Assembly: GCF_040807025.1 (NCBI RefSeq)
Contig: NC_090942.1
Location: 199,200,247 to 199,264,246, forward strand
DNA: 64,000 bases
Reading direction: 5' to 3'
DNA from: Struthio camelus
Taxonomy: Eukaryota > Chordata > Aves > Struthioniformes > Struthionidae
The notes below the pieces were generated by a model. The model did not search any database and had not been told where the DNA came from. It saw only the letters and a list, made by a program, of their open reading frames with translations. A program made the translations under genes and the position numbers. Shown here piece after piece: positions 1 through 13,300 of this stretch (positions are counted from its first letter, which is position 1; the number at the start of each line of letters is the position of its first letter).

Positions 1-1259
1 CAACTAAAATCCTTCCATTTTGTTCCTGCTTTAGTTGTTACTAAACGCTCAATCACGTCTGTACACATTGTATCTGAAACACTTGCCTCAACCCCAAAGA
101 AGACTCAGAAAGAGCAAAACTCCACAGAGGTGCAAAGGCTGTCCACAGGACTGACTGCATTAAGGGATTAAAAAGTACATTTAGAATATATTTAATTGCA
201 ATAGGTTTGGTAAGCTTGGACAGATGAAGGCTAAAATTAGAATCTAATTTAGCCATGCCAGTTTAGGGCCAAGATATACGTGACAATTTATAACAAACTT
301 ATTTTTCATTTAGAGTAAACATTCTGGAATTGAAAAATAGGTCCAATAACCTCAGAGTAGGCTATTTTGTATCAGGGCATGCACCCCTTTCCCCTCTTTT
401 TTGTTAAAGACAAAGAAAATAAAGAATTGTTCATGTAAGTCTTAACTGTCAATTTAAATCTCTCAAAAACCTCTTCTCTCTATGCTAAAGCTTCACAAGT
501 ACAATTTCGTATTAGACTATTATGTCAAAATCAGCACAACATGCTACATCTGTGACATAGCATGCTGTTCCCAGATCAGCAGAGCCAACCAGCAGGTGAA
601 AGGCAGAGCGCTTGGTCTGCAGTTGGGTGGCAGAAGCTGAAGATGCTGGAGCAGTTAGGGAAGGCACTGTACCAGGGAGAGAGGGAGACAGAGGTGGGCA
701 AGAAAGGTGTGAAGATCACTGTAGAAAGTAGGAAACCTCATGTTGAGATTTTTTTCATGTCTGTTTCTCTGCTCAATGCCACAATGCTACAGTGACATAA
801 TGAAATTCTGACAAAAACCTACATTACAGCATTTTCATCTGCTCTAACAAAATAATGAACTACTCACCTAGAAGTTATTTTAAATATTATTTAAACAATT
901 ATGTGTGTTCACATTATAAAAAAGCATAATTTTTTAAAGAAATTATAGTACTTTTGGGTAACTTCTTTGCAAGTATTTATTCTCCAAAGTCTTTCTTTTT
1001 ATCACGTCTACATCAAACGTCATCCAAACAAAAGCAGTTGTTATACAGAAAGGTAGATAGTTCAAGTTAAAATCACTGTATACAACCAACCAATACATTG
1101 AAACAGTTTTCTCATAGGTACATACAGAAGACAATTAACCAAAGGAATAAAATGGATCATAAAAAAGGCACAATAGAAAACCACTTTTTTTTTTTTTTTT
1201 TAAGTAAAATGCTGTAAAAACATATATAACAAGGTGCAATCTGTATTATCTAAACATAC
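1..1259 (-). other. B3GLCT: B3GLCT intron 4 (partial)
   Basis: AT-rich intronic sequence from the donor of exon 4 to the window edge. It includes a 17-base T tract at 1185-1201. I see no exon or recognisable repeat. Confidence 0.8.
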
Positions 1260-1369
1260 CTTTCCAAGATCTGCAGCCTGTTTTAAAATATCTCTTTTTA
1301 GATCTTCTGCTCTCTTGGAATGAAAAGAATTACTTTGACTCTGGATGATAAATACAATTTCTTTTAATT
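1260..1369 (-). CDS. B3GLCT: B3GLCT coding exon 4 (start of conserved luminal domain)
   Basis: This 110-nt exon encodes [20 protein letters not shown] then [17 protein letters not shown], the most conserved part of B3GLCT visible here. The acceptor is TTTTCTGGTTCACAG and the donor AAAG|GTATGT at 1259. It ends in phase 0. No further B3GLCT exon is recognisable between it and position 1. Confidence 0.95.
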
Positions 1370-4300
1370 CTGTGAACCAGAAAATAAGAAGATGTAAAGA
1401 CAAAAGACGTTATTTTAAATTTCGCTCCAAAGCTACTGAGAATATGGATGGGAGAGATTGGGGGAATCTATACAGCAAGCTATTTAACTACACAAACATT
1501 GCATGAAATAGTAAAAAGAGTTAATTTAACAAAAAAATTCCACAATAGTCCTTTTAAGAATTAAACTGGAAAAGGCATGACATAACTATGAGATGTGCAG
1601 CAACAAATAAATTTATGCACCCAGTAACAGTAACCACACAAGCTATATAATTTCATGATTTGCTTTCTAACACACCAGCGCTCATTATTACCACAGCAAA
1701 AGCTACTAGTCATAGACCAGCATCTCACCTAACTAGGCAATGGATGAACATGAAACAAAAGAGATGGTTCCTGACTAAAGAGCTTAAAACCCCAGTCAAA
1801 GACACACATCAGATGGAGAGAGACATATACAGGAGAACAAAGAGATAATAGTCTTTTATACAACAAGGCAGTATCAACACCTCACCTTTCCCTAATTTAC
1901 AGTGTTTAAGGGCATCACAGTTAAGAACTTTCAACAAGAAAAAAGACTGGAGAAACGTAAAAGAAAATAATGAACTAGCTTTGCAAACATTTACCGACAG
2001 AAAAAAAAAGTGCTTACTAGAAAACACAAACGAGTGATGAAGGTTGATACTGCAGGGAAACTGAAGATAGTCCAATTTTCTTGATGATAATAGGTAGCTT
2101 TCAAAGTGCTAAGGGTTTATTCTAAGAAAAGCAGGCAGATTTGATCCAGTGCAGAATTAGAAGACAGCAGAGGACAATAGAGGATGAGAAGGAGAGAGGA
2201 AGAGCGGATTGGCAACCCTTCCAAAATCCTAAGTAAACTTGACGTAGGCCGAAAGCAGCAATCAAAGGATGAGATGAGGGGACATCACACTGCAGTTTAG
2301 CTCTTTGGTGGCAGGGAAAGACTGAACTTCACTGACACTATGCAGAAAGCACGCAGCCAATGAAAAGCAGGGCAAAACAACTTAGAGGTTGAAGTCAACG
2401 ACGGACAAGTTAAAGGCCAAGGAATAAACAGGACAGTAATGATGTCGTCCAGAGTACAAGGAGATAACTAGAGGACTTGTGGGAAAGTGATGGCCTGAGA
2501 ACTACATTTATATCCCAGTAAACTTAACGTGATAGCCAGATCAATCATAATAGACAACAGATGTTAGTTTGCTCAAGGAGAAGACAACATAGGAAAGGTT
2601 TGAAGTTTTGTGATGACATCACTACATGGCAAGAGAGTGGAAAAGAGGAAGAAACCAAAGATAAAGTGGTATGGAGTTTATGTAAAATGCCAAAAGAAGT
2701 GGGGAAGGATCAAAGGGCACACTGAAAAAATTATATAGGTACAAAAAAAGATATAGGACTCAAATTTCAGTATGGTGAAACTTCAAGACCAGCATCATTA
2801 GCAACATTATGAAAGCTGAGAAAGAAAATAAGGATAGAGTAAGTACTTTTAAGAGGTTTTTCTAAGAACAATTACTGGTAGTTCTGAAAGTAACACTTTC
2901 GGTGGGATATAGGAGATGTCAAATTGAAAAGCGTCCAGGATGAATGCTCAGTAGAGAAACTCTGGACAGTGATGGCTGCCTGAAAAGCGGCCAGATTTTA
3001 CTACAAGTGAAGTCTGGGTGAAGAAAAACATCCCAAGGATAAAGCACCTTACAGGAGGCATGTGAAGTTTCTTGTCAGACAGAACACTGTTCCAGGACTT
3101 CCAATCTGCAGTTGCAGTGTGATATAAATTCAAACTTTACATGCTGCAATATTAGTTTATAAAATGAATATCATGCATCATAGACCAAATCATCCTACAA
3201 GGTTCTAGCGTCACACTAAGGACCTGACCTCCAGGATAAAAATGGTAACACAGCAACTAGAGTACAATGAATGAAGAACAGTGGAACAAAAAAAATAATA
3301 ATTTCCAAAGAATTAATAATAAGAATAAATTTCCAAAGAAAGAAAGAAGGAAGTAGTGTCAAGGAAAAACAGTAAAATTGAGCACATGAAGAGGGATTAC
3401 AAGAAAAACAGTGGCAACAAAAAGAACATTAACACAAAATATCTTTGCTAAGATTACAAAAAAAGATGACAATATCCAAGGCCTGACCATCTATTACATT
3501 CCTTTGTTCCTCCATATAGAGAGTTACTTGTTTGCTAATTTAGACCTATGACAGCTCAAATACAAGTTACCAGTTAAGTGTTTTTCTACTTTTACCATGA
3601 TGATCTTTTCCCACAATTTATTAGCTTATCCATCAAGACAAACTCTGAAGATGCCAAACTGTGGTGAGTTTCTGATGATAAAGTTGTGGAAATGGCATAA
3701 GCACTGACGTAGGTATCAGTACTGACTGCCCATTTTTCTCCCACACAACACCCCTTTATGTTCTGACCCACTTGACAGACTGCTTAAAAAAATTCTGTGG
3801 AATAAAACCTTCTGAATACCAGCTATTTGTTATCTAGCAGGAAATAAATTCAGTGCAGGCATTACAATTACACTTTATTGATGGTAATGAGCATTAAAGC
3901 GTTAAATTTACATGTACAATGGTGAAAATATCACAAGAGATAAAACGCAAAAACTAGACTGCTTTGTATAATTACTGTTTTATTATCAGCACATTTATAG
4001 ATATACAAACATCTGAATTACACTCAGTTTCACTTATGGCACATTTAACAACTGTGATATCCTGAAACAGCATATTTTCCAGGAGCAATCTAACACCTAC
4101 TTTGGCACTATTGCTTTAGTCCAATGGAAAAATTTTCCTCTGGTGTAGGCACGTTAATTCATAAATACTCACTGTATTGAAATGCCAGCAAAAAGTATGC
4201 ATAATTTTATAACTATTTTACTGCACACCTACATCAATTTTTTCTCAAGTTGAGAAACAGCCAACCAAGCAAGACAGAGAATGGAGTCTTTCAGAAAATT

Positions 4301-7300
4301 AATACCCAAAAGAGCTACTGATATTCTGATACTTTATTTCTCTTGTTGTTGTCTTTTTCATTTCCCTAAGACACTTCCACATCTGGAAACCCTCTTCAAT
4401 CTAAAATGCTCATTGATTGGAAAGATACTGCAAGTTCACATACAAAAGAAGAGGTGGGAAATAGGCTGAAACCTCCTGAGTCCTATCACCACCATGCTCA
4501 CTGTGAAACAGAATGGAGCCTTAACAAACTTATCAACAGCAACATGTGCTCTGGAGAGTACACGATGACACAAATAAATGTGTCTCCTTTGGGATCATCG
4601 CTGAGTCAGTTCAAAAGACGGTGGTGGGAAAATATTGCCATTTCAAAGATACGCCTTGTACTATAACGACCTCAATGTTTTCTTTTTTTTAAACAAAGCT
4701 TACTCAGCACAAAAAGTAGTTTTAGTCAACTCTAAACTACTGAAGAGTTTATAATCTACATTTCAAGTAGGCAAAAAGAGAGAAAGAAAGCCCCAAACAC
4801 TAGAGGAACATAAGGTGATTATGATGTTGCCTATTAGCCTTTCTCTTCCAGCTAGTGGTTAGAGCATTCGGCCAGGATGTGAGAAATCCAAATTCTAAGC
4901 TGTTATTCAAGCGAGGCAGGATGCACCTGAATGCAGGTCATTGGTGGTCCAAGTGAATATCTTAACCACTAGGCTGCAACTAAATTCTGAGGTGGGTCTT
5001 CCCCATTCTCTCCTAGATATGGAGAAGAAAAAATGACACTCTAGCATCCCAATTACATAACTCACCAGACACAGCAGGCATCGAGAACTATGTCTCTGAC
5101 TCACTGAATATTTAAGCACTTCATTAAAAAGCATGTAGAACATGCATCAACAGAAAAGATGGAGCAACCCATGATGATGATTATACTTTCCTGGGGTACG
5201 TGTGATGTGAGTCCAAATCCTTTCCAGCAATTATATCTATGTCTCCAAAACAACTAGACCAATGGTTAGAATGCACCCTACTAGATACAAGAAGTCCACA
5301 ACACTGTCAGGCTTAAACTAAGCTCTTCATTTCTTTGGGGTTTTTCCTAAGAAACGCTGGCAAAAATTAATTTGTTTAAGGTTAAATGAAATATTTGTAC
5401 AAGAAAAACCAGGCTTTTGTTCCAGTGAGAGAGTATAAAGCATATTTTACTATTTAGTCAGACACAGAAAAACAAAACTGTAGAGATACTCCGGTGCTTT
5501 ACACTGGTGACTCTACTGTGTCGATCAGAAAACTAATCTTCCAATTTGAGTGTCTAAAAATTAAGCCATTTGCCTACTCTGAAGGCTTCTCCCCCTGCTA
5601 TGCCAAATCTAAAAGCAACCTGAAACTCCAAATTAGGATGTTTTGGTTCTCGTATTTTGAGCAGATTACTGCAGCACGGTATAAAGCTTCCATAGTTAAA
5701 CCCAGAGAAAAGTCTTTTCTCACACTGAGATAAGAACAACAATTTCTAAATGGGTTTATATAAAGTTACTGGGATCCTTCTGGATGAAGAGCAGTGTATG
5801 TATACACATCCACACACACAAAAATATATATAATCTCATATATGTGTGCATAGTTATTTAGCATACATTCAATAATCATCATAATGATTGGTGATCTGCT
5901 TATAGCCTGCAGCATAACTGAAAGCCATTCTAAACTCACTGTCCCTTAACACAGTTTGAGTATTTATGATATGTCTATTTTCTGAATTTTACTAAACTAT
6001 TTGCCTCAGGAACATCTAAAAAACTTCAAAATCAACTTCAAATGTGCCGCATCGAGTACACTTGTGTACCTTTCAAAACTAGAAATAAGAAAATAGTATA
6101 CAGATGTTCTTAAATTATGCATGCTTTATAGCTTTGTAATGCATTAAATACATTGCTTACTACCTCAGAACCCAAAATGATGTCTTTACACTTACTTTAA
6201 AAAAGTTCCTCTCCTAAGCATTTGCTCTGATACCAAAAAAAACCTTATTTATAAATAACAGTTGCCTACCTTTGTAGACGACCTAAGATCTTCAAGATGA
6301 TTTTTCCATGTGCCTCATGCACGTAAGATGAAATACTTAGTTGGCAGCATCTAAACATCACACGTTGTTCTCACCTTTCCACCCAAACTTCCCTTATTAA
6401 CTCCTAGACATCTTGGACAAATTGCATTAGGTCAGGCTGGCTATTAAAAGAATATCACTGATTAGAACACTTTTGGTCATTTCAGGATATTGCAGATATT
6501 TGCAGACCAGAAGAGGTGTAACACCATCCTCTTTGCAAGAATCAAATCCAAGAAAAAAGCCTCAGGACTATTTCACTCCTCTTCACTCTTTTAACACACA
6601 TGTAGAAAAAAGAAAAAACAAAACAAGACCTCACCCCACAATCAAAAGCTAGTGAAGGATCTTGTGGTGAGAGACACATCTCCAGAGAGAATGATTCAAC
6701 CTACCTAGAATCTCAGTCACCCTCTGGAAGTGCCCCTTGCTTTCCATACACTGCAGAAGGAATCTAGGGAACCCCTGCTCCCAGGTTCAGGGTTTCCTTG
6801 AGTTTCCAGAGAAGGTGGCATCATTACTAGCCTCAATCAACACACCGCTCATCCCAGGGCCCTGTCCACTCCTCTGTGTTTATATGTCCCTTTAGGTTTC
6901 CCAACATTCTGCATTAAGCAAATACAAAAGGATAACCCTAAGCATCAGCAGCAGAGAACAGTCAATACTACAAACAGGACATAAGCTAATTCAGTGGCTA
7001 TGCTGATGCTATACTAACAGACTACAAAGTTTTTAAAGGAAGCTGACAAATCCTGCCCACCATAGCTATCCCAGTTGTAAATGACTTTTCTGATCTTAAA
7101 TGCCAACATGTTATTTACTTTACTGAAACAAATGAGGCATATTCAAGAAGCTTTCTCAATTACTTGCTCAGTCTGTATTTACCAAATGAGTTCTCCTAAA
7201 TTCTCAGAAATCATGGCATACATTAAACTCATTGGAAAGTTTTCAGCAGGAAGCCTTGTTGGAAGAATCCAACATCATATGTTTCAACATATGAAAGATG

Positions 7301-10300
7301 AGCAACTGCTACACCTGACTGAAAAAGCCAGTGCTTCACTTCAAGAGGAGATTTCCTTCTGTACTTCAAACATGCTAAAAGCAAAAAACAGTGTTGGCCA
7401 GCAATCAGCCTACAAGCAGGGTGTAAATACATTCATCATTAGAAGGTATACGCATCTGAACAGTTTTTGCCATGGCCTGGCAGTAACGAGCCAACATCAG
7501 TAAGTCACATCACTATGATCTTTTGGCTGGGCTATAACACAACATATGCCTACAGGGAGCTAGCTCTTCGCACACCAGCCAGTCTAGAACGCTACAACGC
7601 ATTCTGGGTAGACAAAGCTATGATGAGTTCACGAAGCCAAACTTCTCTTTACTACACTTGCCCTCCCAGTGGCTAGGAAATAGAGATTTTGATTCTTGTC
7701 TTCAAAGGAAAAGCAAGACTAGGCTAAGGACATTTAAAAAGATTTCTTAAATCTCTGAAACGAAGACTACGGACAACAACTTTGCTTCCTTTGCGCAAAG
7801 GTACAGTTTATTGATAAAGGAGACAGGATTTGTATAACAACTTGAAAAAGAAGAATGAAAAAATCACAGCGACTAAGAAATATCAAGAACTTCATCATTT
7901 TCCATTTCAAGCACTGGCTTGTTTATCTTTGATTTTACCCTTCCCACAGAAATGCTTGACAATGTGCATAGTAAAAAGAATTAATAAAAAACAAAACAAA
8001 ACAAAAACAGGTAGGCTTTCCATTGAAAGGGTAAGAGAAAGTAAAAAAAAAGACCTATCGGGTCAAATCAATGGTCCATCTAGCCCAGTACCCTCTCTTT
8101 GGCAGTTGCAATAGGAAACATTATTTAGGGAGATCATGCGACCTTCACTTTTTGCACTGCTCCTTGTACTCCACCAACATCTACAACTACTGTATTAGGA
8201 ATGCTAGAAGTTATATTGCTGCCTATTTCTTTTAATATACATTTATGGACTAGCCCATGGACATATCTAATCCCTTCTTGAACCTGCCGGTACTGTTTAA
8301 TTCCACAACTTCCTGTTGCAGCAAGTACCTGAATTTTGTTATCTGCTGCACAATGTACTTTCATTTGCTTGCTTTTAACCATTCTCCTACTAAAACAAAT
8401 AGATAACAGATACTAGTTACATCACTAACATAACATTGTAATGTTCCTAAATGTAATGTTTCTAAGTAATGAGATTATATCAAAATTTATAAAAATAACA
8501 CTGGCAAAAGTTAAAAAAACGTTGTCTGCAAATGCATGTCTGGGTGTTCTATGAAGTGAGGCAAAGCAGGTCTGCTGGGAGTGAAAACAGTAGCAACCTG
8601 CACCTCGCTCTGCTAAGAGATTCCACATAAATAGATCAAAGAACACACAGAAAGAGGAAACAGACTTTGTTTGACACCCCAAAAAGATAACGAACAAGGA
8701 AACAGAGTATTAAAACTTCTATAAAAAGGTCCTGACCTCTTAATGATAAAACTGGAGATTACTGGGACAAGGGATTTCATTATTTTCCACAAAAGTCGTT
8801 ATCTGTGCCAGGGACAGAGCTTGCAACTAAGTCAAAATAAAATAACAGATCTTCTCAGTACCATTACAAGTTCCATTAGTAGCTCCTGTAAAAGCACACT
8901 AAGTGTTCCTCGTATTGGGCTTTGATGCCAGAGTGAATTTACAACTACTCAGAAGCCACTGCAACAGAAACATGGTCAAGCTGGCTCCTTTTAAAACAAG
9001 TAGTGTTTGGGGTTTAGAAGTCAGAAGTACCGTACAGTCCACATTTCTTTAAAACTCAGGTTTGAACTGCTTTAGTGTAGCAGGGGCAGCATAAGGTTTC
9101 ACTGTAGATATTGGAAGATTTTATTTGAGATCTGTGAACTCTTTGCTGAAAGGACAGCAGACCTGCTTTCAGATTTTATTAGAAAAATTTCCTGCAACCC
9201 TTTAAGGCAGAACCTTGCAGAATTTTTATTCTCATAACTTATCTCACATGTCCGGTGAAAAATTATTTTACCACTCACTATCCTACTAATGTTTCACATG
9301 TTTTAAAAACACTTGTTTCCAGTTATTGTAAGTCCATGAGAGACTATGCACCATGAGAGCCTATCAGAATGGCTGCGTTCAGTTTCATAATAAAACTTTG
9401 CAAGAACTGCTACTAAGTATCATTAAATTTGATTAAAAACCTCATGTACTATAAAAAGCAATGCATCAGTGTAACAATGCAAAAGCACACATTTTCAAAA
9501 AAAAAAAAAGCCTAACTACAAGAATTACAAATACAAATGGAAATCAAGAAGTTTTAGCTTGATGAGACTACATGAGCAAGGAAAAAAATATATTTAGGAA
9601 ATAGCAATTAACTAACAGTACTGTTGACCATTTAGGCACCAGTTACACAGTTGTTTTTCCACAGAGTAACTGAATTTTATACATAAAAGTGAAAATAGAT
9701 TATGCAGGGCCAGCACAGGAAAAAATCTTGCAGCTTATAAACCTCAGTACTAACTTAGCAAAAGTTTGCACACAAAAATGCGGTACTTACCTCTGCTTAT
9801 TTTACCCACTGTTCCACTTTTTTCAGACTTCTAGAAGGGGGGAAAAGTAAAATTAGAATGCAAGCAAAACCTCAAATATTTATCTACAGACAGATCCAGA
9901 GAGTGAAAACATGTATTAGCTTGTACATGGATATATGAGGTTTTAACTCAAGGACTAATAAAAAAAAAACATAATAAGTTTTTCATCAAGAGGGAAAGAT
10001 TTTCTACATGCTTGCATACCATTACCTAGATAACATATGAAAAGAATATGAAAAAGTATGATAGAGTTTTTTCATGACTCAGTTTATCCTGGAGCTTTTC
10101 AAGTTAATCCTAGCAATTTTACCTTTTTTTTTTTTTAAAAAAACAAAAAGCCTCCTTTGTGATCAGAGCACAAATTTTGGAACAAGGAACTCCATAAAAG
10201 ACACCCATTTGGAGGTGTAAACACTTACTCGTATCTGATCAACTATCAAGCATCTATTGAAACACGACTCTTAAAGAAAGCCCCCAAAACAACTTATATC

Positions 10301-13300
10301 AAGACAAACACACACGAAAACGGTTGTTGTACATACCTAAGTAAATTCCAGTAAAGTAATGTTATTATATAAGTTTATGATGGAATTTTAACAGACTGCT
10401 TGGGAATACACAACAGTGACATTACGTTTGCATTATTACCCAGGAAACCAAGATACAGATTCTAAAAATATCTCAGCAGTGTATTCAACTGCTTCTGAGT
10501 AACAGAGGCTGGCTGGAAAAGCCTGTTTAAGAACTGCTGACTGGTGGAGAGACTGGACTGGAGAACTACCTTTGCACTTCCTACGAAAACTGTAGGAAGG
10601 AAAGCAGAGCCTATACTTATCTGAACAATTTCTCCTTAGTAATAGCACCTCAGTGCCTTGGATTCCCCATAGGTATAATCAAGATAATATTTACTAATTG
10701 CACAGGGATGCTATAAGATTTATCTTGGTTCAAGTGTTTTGAGACCTTCAGATAAAAATACCATACTTGGTGCTCCTAAGTAATAACTTTATATACTTAT
10801 CCTACATTCATGACTTAATTTGTATTTATAAGCACTCTTATTCTCCCCATTTGTCAAATACCATATCCATTTAATCCTATTAGACCTACTTGCGTCTTTC
10901 CCTCTGTCCAGCTCTGACTTTTACACTGCATTATGCGTATGCATTATGAAATGCATAATCAGAGTGGAAACTACAAGCATATTCTACTCTATGAGCAGAC
11001 CAATAACTAAGGTAACATGCAAACTGATGTAAATTTCCCAGATCGCTTTCCAGAAAAGACACCTAAATCGCAGGAAAAAAACCACTAAAATTAGCTCAGC
11101 AACAGTTTAAGCAATGAAATCCAGGCTAAAGCAATCTGGGAGACTAGTCACCTCTGACAGTCAAGAGGTGAACTCACTACACAAGTCTGATGCACGTTTA
11201 GTTTTAAAATAAAAAGTAACTGTCCAATTACTTGTCCCCATATACAAACGAGATGTTTATTCTAGATAGCAATCTTCATATCCAAATGATTCAAGTAACC
11301 ATCACTGTAACTGTATTAAAATAGCTAATTACACATTGTAATACATCAGATGCATAGTAGACACCAAATGTAACTGAAAAGGTACTCATCTAATGCCATA
11401 GGCACCCTTAACACTTTATTGACGTGGTAAAATAACTAGACTTTAATGTTGACTTGAGCAGATAAGTAGAAATCACTTGCACAATCCTCAGAGTTCCAGA
11501 CCTATTTAATCTAGCACGCACTTCCTCACAAACCAGGAACGAACAATCCTTGCACATAAGCACAAAATCAGATACGCAATTTCCTTTGCAACCCATGACA
11601 TTGCTATAAATGCATGACTCTCCAACCTCCTTGTTAGCCCCTTGCAAAACGTTTTCAGAATGACTATTGTGTCAGTGCTTGTGACCCTTTTTTGCTGATT
11701 GAGTGAATAAAGTTAAAAAAAAAAATCTTTAAAGACTTAAGTTATCTTGATGACTATATACAGTACTGCCAAATTACAGCACGTTTTACCACATTCTAAC
11801 TTTACCTACATCATATTCAAAATAATGAGATTAACTTTTCACACAAACAAGTTATGTGCTTTGCGGTGTAGACAGTCTAATAGGTCGTAATTGACAATTA
11901 CTTTTTCTTTCCACATTTTTTTTTAAGACTATTGTTTACAATTATTGCCTGTTCCATTTCTGCTACACACAAACACACAAAGGGATTTCAGCCTAAAGAG
12001 TTCTAGGAGGCACCTCCGACTTTATCCAAGAGTGAAACAGTACTGGAATTTGACAAGCAGCTATTTAGAAATAATGAAAACAGGATGACATATTCGCTAG
12101 TCTGCCAGATAAACTATAGTAGACCAAGACTTTGCAACAGGGATTTTTTTTTAATTTATGAAAACTGGTGTAGCTGTAGCAGTCATCAACAAGAACAAAG
12201 ACTACTAAGAAACACTTATCTTTGACCATACTTTCTGTTACATTTTATATGAGATCACTAGATCTAAGTGGCTTGTATATATTCTACCATTGACTAATTG
12301 CAGTATTTTTGTTTGATTTTTTCCCTTAAATTTGTCCTTTTAGATATATACATAAATACATACACACACACCCAAGTCTGTTAAAGGACATACTTTCACA
12401 CATGCCTAACACCCATTATGTTGTTTAACTGAACGCTAGGGCCTGCTCTGACTAGTAGTTCTTCTAATCTGCTAACATGAGATTTCATATACAAGGCTTA
12501 CTTGAGCCATGAATATCACAGTAATATATAAGAAAGCTAATTTAACAGAAAGACACTAATTTTCTCCTTAATGTATTGTACATTTAACAAAATTTAGAAG
12601 AAAGGAAAACATATCTCTGAAATAATAAGGATTATGTTCTCAAAAACTATTTTGGACAGCATGTGATAGCACTGTCAACTTCTAAAAACTTCAAAATAGC
12701 AAAGTTTTTTTTATTATAAGTTTCTAAGGTACTCTTAAGTTGATCCTGGAAAAAGAAACAAAATTGTTTTCTAAATTATTATTTTGTTCTACAGCAAAAC
12801 CCAAAAAACAAATTCTGTTAATACAAACCAACAGAGATCAGAAAATCCAACGTAAGAAAGGAACCAAAGGTGCTAAGTTGAGGCTTGTTATAGCAGTTCT
12901 AAGAATCTGTAGGGCAAATTAAGATGCTAGAAATATTAGGAGAGTAGTGCTACGTGTAATGTGTGTCCCATTAAAGATATCACATGTGCCTCACAGAAGA
13001 GAAAGACACTGCATGACGTTTAGTCCCACTGAAGTAAATGATCAAATTAATCAATGTCACAGATGTTAGACTTTTCTAGATGATTTTAAACTCTCCGTAA
13101 AACGTTGCTGCTCTGGCAAGTAGAATTTAGTACCTGCAGCACTGGCAGTTCAGTCTTTTCTTCTGTACCTTCAGGAACTATACTTACTGCAAAAGCTGAA
13201 AGAAAAAGCAGAGAATGTTTTTCAAATTAAGTAGTTCATTTTCACACTTAAAGTTCTGCACAGGTAGAAAAAGAACACATTTAAGTAATTTTTCACATTA

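Larger units (their letters stand above)
1370..9790 (-). other. B3GLCT: B3GLCT intron 3 (8.4 kb)
   Basis: A large AT-rich intron. It contains a tRNA-like foldback repeat (4850-4975), a possible second decayed copy near 5262-5330, and an old CR1-family fragment (8052-8395). It also has a partial duplication around 3296-3345 in which AATTTCCAAAGAA occurs twice. Open frames here, including one of 140 codons at 7081-7503, are within chance expectation and match nothing I know. Confidence 0.8.

Noticed and set aside
4854-4896. Possible functional tRNA gene (A-box and B-box-like motifs)
   Set aside because: No cloverleaf can be folded, the B box is degraded and the unit is part of a foldback repeat.
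7081-7503. 140-codon plus-strand open frame in B3GLCT intron 3
   Set aside because: Open frames of this length are expected several times by chance in 64 kb of six-frame AT-rich sequence; no family recognised and no promoter or splice context.
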